Assembly (NCBI GenBank): GCA_025351545.1
Contig: JANXVQ010000121.1
Coordinates: 1 to 14,074 of the forward strand
Length of the DNA: 14,074 nt
Direction: 5' to 3'
Source of the DNA: Spirosoma sp.
GTDB taxonomy: Bacteria > Bacteroidota > Bacteroidia > Cytophagales > Spirosomataceae
This document shows positions 9,901-14,074 of this stretch, piece by piece (within the stretch, counting starts at the first letter, position 1; each line of letters starts with the position of its first letter). Under the pieces are notes generated by a model. That model saw only the letters and a list, made by a program, of their open reading frames with translations, was not told where the DNA came from and searched no databases. A program made the translations under genes and the position numbers.

Positions 9901-10647
9901 ATCACTGGTTTTCGAATGCATCCCGGTGGAGCGCAAGCCTTATTTGGTATCAAGGCCGATCTTGGATCGTATGGGAAAGTCGTTGGTGCCGGGTTGCCTA
10001 TTGGGGTTATAGCGGGTAAGCGTGAATTTATGGATGCCCTCGATGGCGGATTCTGGCAATATGGAGACCAGTCAATCCCTGAAGTTGGAGTTACCTATTT
10101 TGCCGGAACTTTTGTGCGCCACCCACTGGCACTGGCTGCCGCTAAGGCGTCTTTAGTGTACATGAAAGAGGCTGGCCCTCAGCTTCAGGAGAAACTTACG
10201 GAGAAAACAAATCGATTAGCCAAGGCGATGAATGATACCCTATCGCATTGGCAACTTCCCCTTTTTGTGGCCAATTTCGGGTCATTGTGGAAGATTAAAT
10301 TTAAACGAGACGTGCCTTATGGGGAGTTGTTATTTACGTTGATGCGAGAAAAGGGTATTCATATCTGGGATGGCTTTCCGTGTTTCCTGACCGAAGCCCA
10401 CACCGATGAGGAAATCGACACCCTGGTTTGCCAATTTACCGAAAGTATCCGGGATTTGATAGAGGCTGGCTTCTTGCATGATAGTGAAGTTTCTATAAGT
10501 AAAAAAGAGTCAACAGGTACGATTTTTGCAGGAAATGTGCCACCAGCCCCTGGTGCTCGGTTAGGACGAGACCAGAATGGGAATCCAGCCTGGTTTGTGC
10601 CGAATCCGGAACACCCAGGGAAATACCTGCAAATTGAGTTAAATTAA
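3943..10647 (+). CDS. Hybrid NRPS-PKS: A-PCP-KS-AT-ACP-aminotransferase (beta-amino acid-forming module)
   Basis: This 2,234-residue cytoplasmic megasynthase has no upstream condensation or loading domain, so it should start the chain. Domains: adenylation (1-510; YTSGSTGKPKG, YRTGDLG, catalytic K498), PCP (Ser555 in GGNSL), KS (621-1050; Cys791, His927, His966), AT (1147-1497; Ser1243 in GHSVGE, HAFH at 1339-1342, indicating malonyl-CoA), ACP (1542-1620; Ser1579 in GFDSLLL), a Pro/Gln-rich linker (1621-1760), and a class-III, glutamate-1-semialdehyde-type aminotransferase (1767-2180; D1984, PLP Lys2012). There is no KR, DH, ER or methyltransferase. The predicted reaction is aminoacyl-PCP plus malonyl-ACP giving a beta-ketoacyl-ACP, then transamination to a beta-aminoacyl-ACP. 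Related arrangements are known in McyE (microcystin) and MycA/ItuA (mycosubtilin, iturin). The adenylation pocket, aligned by eye to GrsA, reads D-V-Q-F-M-A-Q-V-V-K, near proline codes. The start is bounded by an in-frame TAA at 3928-3930. The next synthetase gene begins 6 bases after the stop. Confidence 0.96.
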   Translation: MHVVNDITVSRDIRIPLFFDWVARENPDRIAVVARGHDVTYKQLVSRVDNLCQTILSADSSANLIGVSSSRNLEMIIGVLAILKAGKAYLPLDPAYPVQRLQQIIADSGLQTAVATAQDKDLFEQLGLKTVASDSQQTYPAQPVVNQTSTAYVLYTSGSTGKPKGVCMGHGPLLNLLQWQKKNSIAGVGSRTLQLAPLSFDVSFQEIFATLTTGGTLVLVDDALRLDLNALLQFIDSQKINRLFLPFVALQYLAEAAVSLQQFPENLREIMTAGEQLKITPQIARFFSELPSCVLYNQYGPTECHVVTQLKLDGNPANWPHLPTIGMPIDQVKLFIVDDNLTVLPDGEVGELCFSGACLAEGYLKQPSLTNEKFIELPIRQTEKTERIYRTGDLGRLLPDGNIEFLGRRDDQVKIRGHRVELGEIEVIISHMTGIKQAVVAVCEGADAQKQVVAYLVTATGHTDTLAVRRELEKRLPEHMMPSAFVWMDELPKTSSGKVDKKQLPEPGHDRPEQTVAYRKPKSKLEQTIASIWSTVLRIDKVGLDDNFFELGGNSLVAQKTVAVLKQAQHVLPVTKLYQYPTIAGVAQYLQPETSSQPKRASGEKQEPELVGVGKSGHPAEVAVIGMAGRFPGANTIAELWNVLKQGKETTRFFTDAELDSSLPETLTNDPLYVKARGVIDQADQFDAPFFGLSPMIAQLMDPQQRVFLEISWETLEQTGYLPQQYSGRVGVFAGCGNNTYFQNNVLSRKDLIDQVGEFQVMTLNEKDYIASRTAYQLNLKGPAVSVYSACSTSLLAITQAVQSIRSGQCDVALAGGASITAPINSGHLYQEGVMLSLDGHCRSFDADAQGTVFSDGAGVVLLKNLDAARRDGDTIYAVIKGVGVNNDGGGKGSFSAPNADGQAGAVAMAIADADIDSATISYVETHGTATPVGDPIEIEGLTQAFGEQNQKQFCAIGSIKSNMGHLTQAAGVAGFIKTTLALYHRQIPASLNFSTPNPAIDFANSPFFVNTSLRDWTSVEANPRRAGVSSFGVGGTNVHVLLEEFDHETLLVKEVEPENTRAAQLVTWSARTLVSQKAYAHRLADELNQTPTLNLADVAYTLQTTRSSFAYRAFVVATTLPELSDKLLADSTTVFTRETDESPDEVVFLFPGQGAQYLNMGRALYGNEAVFRQAIDECADLLTDHLDIDIRQIIYPETLNSEAEQRLKNTRYTQPALFVTEYALAQLWMSWGIEPSVFCGHSVGEFVAAHLSGIFTLADTLMLIAARGKLVSQLPRGSMLSVRLEAARVQAMLPSTLSMAAINSHKLCVVAGAEEHIADFSRLLDEREIPNQPLATSHAFHSVMMDLIVDDFARVVAGVTLSRPKKPIVSTVTGDWLTDAQAIDPQYWATHLRSTVRFADALDTIFALGKPLLLEVGPGHVTATLARQQAGKKPITVLPGVANQPDWLATCQSMLTTLGQLYLNGLEPDWNAFYTGQKRSRVNLPTYAFDRKRHWIDPANVESKYLAAPNQMITVPGQAVITEANKNEPQEIAVQQRHTNMRKSTLLQKVNQLLEDASGIEMDSVAPDKSFLEIGFDSLLLTQVALTVKKEFGLPITFRQLTSNYTTPDQLADYLDQTLPIESYQPAPMPAPTALTHHVIADQTGAALPVSDTALGLIAQQLQLLAKQVALLQGNSPQTAPVPQVTVPVNKPSVSKLTDPAVTEAGLTDEEKIELKKPFGATARIERQASVLTDQQQDFLAQLTTRYNQKTNSSKTYAQQHRAQMADPRVVSGFRPLTKEIVYPLVVNRSKGSRLWDIDGNEYIDALNGFGSNLFGYQPDFIKEALYEQIERGYEVGPQHELAGEVSQLLCELTGADRAALCNTGSEAVLGTMRIARTVTGRSLIVAFLGSYHGIADEVLVRGTKKLKSFPAAPGIMPESVQNMLILDYGTDESLQIIRERAHELAAVLVEPVQSRRPEFVPIEFLKQVRAITAASGTVLIFDEVITGFRMHPGGAQALFGIKADLGSYGKVVGAGLPIGVIAGKREFMDALDGGFWQYGDQSIPEVGVTYFAGTFVRHPLALAAAKASLVYMKEAGPQLQEKLTEKTNRLAKAMNDTLSHWQLPLFVANFGSLWKIKFKRDVPYGELLFTLMREKGIHIWDGFPCFLTEAHTDEEIDTLVCQFTESIRDLIEAGFLHDSEVSISKKESTGTIFAGNVPPAPGARLGRDQNGNPAWFVPNPEHPGKYLQIELN

Positions 10648-10653
10648 GCACGG

Positions 10654-13600
10654 ATGACGGAAACCACTACGAACTTGAATCTTATTGCTATTGACTTCAA
10701 TCCGTTCGACGGTCCGGGTATTGTGCATCTGGCTCCGGCTACCGAGCCGCAGATGGAAATATGGGCAACTTGCCAGTTTGGGGGCGACGATGCGAATCGG
10801 GCCTTTAATGAATCGGTGTCTCTACGTTTCACCGGAGCGTTAGACCAGCTGGCTTTGGAGCGAGCCTGGCAGGATTTAATCATGCGGCATGAAGCATTGC
10901 ATTCGGCGTTTAGCGCCGATGGAAAGCAGATTTGTGTTTTAAGTGGGGTTTCAACTGCCCTTGCCTATCAGGATTGTTCCGGCAAAACTGAAAACGAAAA
11001 AAAACAGGCAGAAAATGCCTGCGTGACGCAGGACGCGTTGCATGTTTTCGACCTGATGAATGGCCCATTGACCAAAGCGGGCCTGATCAAGCTTTCCGAC
11101 ACATCATACTACTTTACCGTAACAGCGCATCACATTGTATGCGATGGCTGGTCGCTGGGCATATTATTGCAGGATTTAGGCGTTCTCTACTCCGCTTATT
11201 CACAAAACGTTCCGGCTGTATTGCCCGTTGTCTCGCTGTATAGCCAATATGCTATTGACCAACTCCAGTTTTTGATGGGGGAGGAGCATCGGCAAATAGA
11301 AAAATTCTGGCTCGATCAATACAACGGTTCAGTACCCGTGCTGGACCTGCCAACCGATTTCCCCCGCCCCGCCCTGCGTACCTATGAAATTGATCGGCGA
11401 GACTATCCGTTGACCGAATCATTGGCATTAGCGGTGAAGCAAATGGGCATAAAGGCCGATTGTAGTTTCGTTACGACCTTGATCGCAGCCTTCGAGGTAC
11501 TATTGCATCGACTCACAGGGCAAGACGATCTTGTGCTTGGTTTGCCAACGGCCGGGCAATCTGCTTCAAATCAACTACGGTTGGTAGGGCATTGTGTAAA
11601 TCTGTTGCCGTTGCGGAGTTTCCCCCATGCTAAACTGAGTTTCCTCCAGTTTTTAACACAGCGAAAAGAAGCCGTTCTCGATGCCTATGAGCATCAGCAG
11701 TTAACCTTTGGTAGTCTGCTCAAAAAGTTACCCATTACCCGAGATCCTGCCCGGGTGCCAATGGTGCCCGTTATTTTTAATGTAGATATGGGTCTGGATG
11801 ATGGCGTCTCGTTTTATGGACTCGACTATCAGCTCATCAGTAACCCCCGAAAATACGGAGCCGTTGACTTATTTCTGAATATTAGTGGTTCATCGACCGC
11901 GCAGAATTCATCTCTAACTTTCGAATGGGCCTATAATACTCATTTATTCAAAGCCAGTACCATAGACCGGATGATGGCCGAATTTGAACGCCTTCTGAAA
12001 GAGGTCGTTGCAAATCCAGCAATACGTCTCGACGAAATTCGCTTAACTGATACGGGAGAGCAGGAAAATAAATTGTCTCTTTGGAATGCTACACAGGCTT
12101 CCTACCCAAATCATGCGTCTTTACACGAACTGCTGGCGCAAACGGCAGCCCAATACCCCGATAAAGTAGCCCTGGTTTTTAACGGACGAACGGTACGGTA
12201 TCGGGAAGTTGACGAAACGGCCAATCAGCTAGCGCACGCTATTCAGCGTAACGGAATCGGGCCGAAGCATGTGGTCGGGGTGGTGCTGGACCGGTCGCCG
12301 GAAATGATTATTACGCTCCTGGCCATTCTGAAAGCCGGAGCCGCCTACGTTCCCATCGACCCTGAGTATCCGCACGATAGGATTGCTTTCATGCTCGCCG
12401 ATTCATCGGCTAACCTGCTCATTACGTCGAAGAAGTATCACAGTAGTGGGCCGACAAGTTATCAAGCGGCTGGTCAATTGGCCAATCCAACTACGGTTTT
12501 GCTAATTGAAACCGTACTGGCTGCGCTGGATACGTATCCGAAAGAAGCACCAAAAACCATTGTGACGGGTGACGATCTGGCGTATATTCTCTATACATCC
12601 GGCTCAACGGGGCAACCCAAAGGTGTATTAATCGAGCACCATAATCTGGTTAACCTGCTATACAGCATGATAATCATGCCCGGCATAACCAAAGACGATA
12701 CGTTGCTGGCCGTAACAACGATCTCGTTCGATATTGCCGGTCTTGAATTATATCTGCCCTTGCTCGTTGGCGCTACGCTGGTACTGGCCGATACTGAAAC
12801 GGCGAAAGATGGCCGTGCTTTATTACGAGCTATACCTGAGCAGAATATAAGCATAATACAGGCAGCCCCGGCAACGTATAAAACGATGCTGGCAGCCGGT
12901 TGGCAGCATCGACTCGACCTGAAAATCCTCTGTTGTGGTGAGCCTATGTCGAAAGACCTGGCCCAAAAACTAACCGTTCGGTGTGGCTCGCTCTGGAACA
13001 TGTATGGGCCAACAGAAACAACTATTTATTCAACAGGTAAACAGATTATAGCCAGCGATGAGATTATTACCATCGGGCGGCCTATCCAAAACACGCAGGT
13101 ATATATTCTGGATGAGAACCTGAATCCATTGCCGGAAGGGATTGTTGGTGAAATTTATATTGCTGGTGATGGCGTGGCCCGTGGGTATCTGAACCGACCG
13201 GAACTGACCCGCGAGAAGTTCGTGCCAAATCCGTTTGCTGCCTCGCCCAACCGGGTCATGTATCGGACAGGGGACCTCGGCAAGTTTATGGCCGATGGCG
13301 AAATACACTGTTTGGGTCGTATTGATCAGCAGGTGAAAATCAGAGGATACCGGATCGAACCGGGTGAGATTGAACACGCGTTAGTCACGCATGGCGGTAT
13401 TAAAGATGCCGTGGTGATGGCTCGCGAAGATCGTCCCGGCGACCAACGATTAGTGGCTTATCTGGTAACTACTCCTCCGCTGATGAACGGGGCCTTTACA
13501 GCCCAGGTTCCGGTCTGGCGAACGAAACTGCGTGATGTGTTACCGGATTATATGATCCCGACCGATTTTATCAATCTACCGCAGTTACCCATTACACCCA

Positions 13601-14074
13601 ACGGGAAGATTGACCGGAAGGCATTGCCCAAACCAGACGCCTTGTTGTTGAGCGAAGGTGCAGGATTAGAGCCGGTGACAGATATGGAGAAGCTGATTTA
13701 TTCCATCTGGACTGACGTGCTCGGCGTGGAAAAAATCGGCATTGATGATGATTTTTTCGAATTAGGGGGGCATTCAATGATTGCCGTTCAGATGATGACC
13801 CGGCTCGAAAAGGAAACGGGAAGGCGGTTGCCCCTGTCTACTTTGCTGATCTGCCCAACTGTTCGGAAACTGGCGCAGTTGCTTCAGGCCGAAGAACACC
13901 CGATGACCTGGAAATCGTTGGTGCCTATTAAACCACAGGGCAGTAAAATCCCCATCTATATTATTCATGGCATTGGTCTTAATCTGCTTAATTTCAGCAG
14001 CTTGGTAAGTTACATGGATGCCGAACAACCCATTTATGGCTTACAGGCATTGGGACTGGATGGCATCGACGAGC
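10654..14074 (+). CDS. Terminal NRPS: C-A-PCP-TE (3' end outside the window)
   Basis: Frame 1 is open from ATG 10654 to the window end, giving 1,140 residues without a stop. Domains: condensation (about 25-455; active-site HHIVCDG with H159, H160, D163; VGHCVNLLPLR), adenylation (about 485-1000; YTSGSTGQPKG, YGPTE, YRTGDLG, K985), PCP (about 1010-1080; Ser1041 in GGHSM), and the start of a type-I thioesterase (from about 1090; IIHGIG, IYGLQALGLDG). The thioesterase GxSxG lies beyond the window. It should accept the beta-aminoacyl chain from the preceding protein, add one amino acid and release the product. The adenylation pocket, aligned by eye, reads D-I-L-A-L-C-M-I-Y-K. The Asp (D693) indicates an alpha-amino acid, but I do not recognise the code. 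ATG 10654 lies 6 bases after the upstream TAA, with no Shine-Dalgarno, so translation is probably coupled. Only about 25 residues precede the condensation core, with no obvious docking domain. Confidence 0.95.
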   Translation, partial: MTETTTNLNLIAIDFNPFDGPGIVHLAPATEPQMEIWATCQFGGDDANRAFNESVSLRFTGALDQLALERAWQDLIMRHEALHSAFSADGKQICVLSGVSTALAYQDCSGKTENEKKQAENACVTQDALHVFDLMNGPLTKAGLIKLSDTSYYFTVTAHHIVCDGWSLGILLQDLGVLYSAYSQNVPAVLPVVSLYSQYAIDQLQFLMGEEHRQIEKFWLDQYNGSVPVLDLPTDFPRPALRTYEIDRRDYPLTESLALAVKQMGIKADCSFVTTLIAAFEVLLHRLTGQDDLVLGLPTAGQSASNQLRLVGHCVNLLPLRSFPHAKLSFLQFLTQRKEAVLDAYEHQQLTFGSLLKKLPITRDPARVPMVPVIFNVDMGLDDGVSFYGLDYQLISNPRKYGAVDLFLNISGSSTAQNSSLTFEWAYNTHLFKASTIDRMMAEFERLLKEVVANPAIRLDEIRLTDTGEQENKLSLWNATQASYPNHASLHELLAQTAAQYPDKVALVFNGRTVRYREVDETANQLAHAIQRNGIGPKHVVGVVLDRSPEMIITLLAILKAGAAYVPIDPEYPHDRIAFMLADSSANLLITSKKYHSSGPTSYQAAGQLANPTTVLLIETVLAALDTYPKEAPKTIVTGDDLAYILYTSGSTGQPKGVLIEHHNLVNLLYSMIIMPGITKDDTLLAVTTISFDIAGLELYLPLLVGATLVLADTETAKDGRALLRAIPEQNISIIQAAPATYKTMLAAGWQHRLDLKILCCGEPMSKDLAQKLTVRCGSLWNMYGPTETTIYSTGKQIIASDEIITIGRPIQNTQVYILDENLNPLPEGIVGEIYIAGDGVARGYLNRPELTREKFVPNPFAASPNRVMYRTGDLGKFMADGEIHCLGRIDQQVKIRGYRIEPGEIEHALVTHGGIKDAVVMAREDRPGDQRLVAYLVTTPPLMNGAFTAQVPVWRTKLRDVLPDYMIPTDFINLPQLPITPNGKIDRKALPKPDALLLSEGAGLEPVTDMEKLIYSIWTDVLGVEKIGIDDDFFELGGHSMIAVQMMTRLEKETGRRLPLSTLLICPTVRKLAQLLQAEEHPMTWKSLVPIKPQGSKIPIYIIHGIGLNLLNFSSLVSYMDAEQPIYGLQALGLDGIDE

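Noticed and set aside
1..10654. All five genes lying in the same reading frame as a possible signal
   Set aside because: The chance is roughly 1 in 81 and there is no mechanism for the distant pairs; only the 10647/10654 junction has supporting protein evidence.
10640..10660. A frameshift between the two synthetase genes
   Set aside because: Both genes are in the same frame with only a stop codon and two codons between them. The break is a stop, not a shift, so it is reported as a split instead.
12591..13001. Minus-strand open frames across the synthetase genes, for example 6448-6849, 9526-9936, 12591-13001 and 13030-13377
   Set aside because: They lie opposite strongly conserved adenylation, ketosynthase and aminotransferase motifs, show no recognisable domain, and are normal by-products of long GC-balanced coding frames.
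5589..13776. Shared GAATTAGGGGGG at about 5590 and 13759, and other near-identical stretches in the two adenylation-PCP regions, as a DNA repeat
   Set aside because: They encode the same conserved FFELGG carrier-protein and adenylation motifs; this is domain homology. The six-G runs are also too short to argue for phase variation.

Overview
The window looks like chromosomal DNA from a Bacteroidota member, perhaps a Cytophagales/Spirosoma-like organism. This is inference from three things: no start codon has a clear Shine-Dalgarno sequence, the intergenic DNA is AT-rich, and the small exopolysaccharide-export proteins resemble those of that group. Every real gene is on the + strand. No tRNA, rRNA, CRISPR array, insertion sequence or phage feature was seen.

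Left part (1-3837): the end of a polysaccharide export/assembly locus. It holds the 3' end of a family-2 glycosyltransferase (1-597), an AT-rich gap without a gene (598-804), a half-length TolC/OEP-like outer-membrane protein (805-1638), and, 9 bases later, a Wzz/GumC-type polysaccharide co-polymerase with a degenerate tyrosine-kinase-like C-terminal domain (1648-3837).

Boundary (3838-3942): a 105-base gap with a perfect 10-bp inverted repeat. Eight bases of its loop are complementary to the bases just upstream of the next start codon, so the gap may be a terminator, a leader structure or both.

Right part (3943-14074): a compact hybrid NRPS-PKS assembly line on two tandem genes. The first (2,234 aa) reads A-PCP-KS-AT-ACP-aminotransferase. 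The second, cut by the window end after 1,140 residues, reads C-A-PCP-TE. It has no stop codon in the window. Read together, the first adenylation domain loads an amino acid (binding-pocket residues resemble proline domains), the KS extends it with malonate, and the class-III aminotransferase should turn the resulting beta-ketone into a beta-amine. The next condensation domain joins this beta-amino acid to a second amino acid, and the thioesterase releases the product. The expected product is therefore a small dipeptide-like compound with a vicinal diamine, possibly cyclised.

The most notable structural point is that the two synthetase genes are in the same reading frame, separated only by a TAA codon and two sense codons. 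The break falls exactly where the known McyE and MycA families keep the aminotransferase and condensation domains fused.
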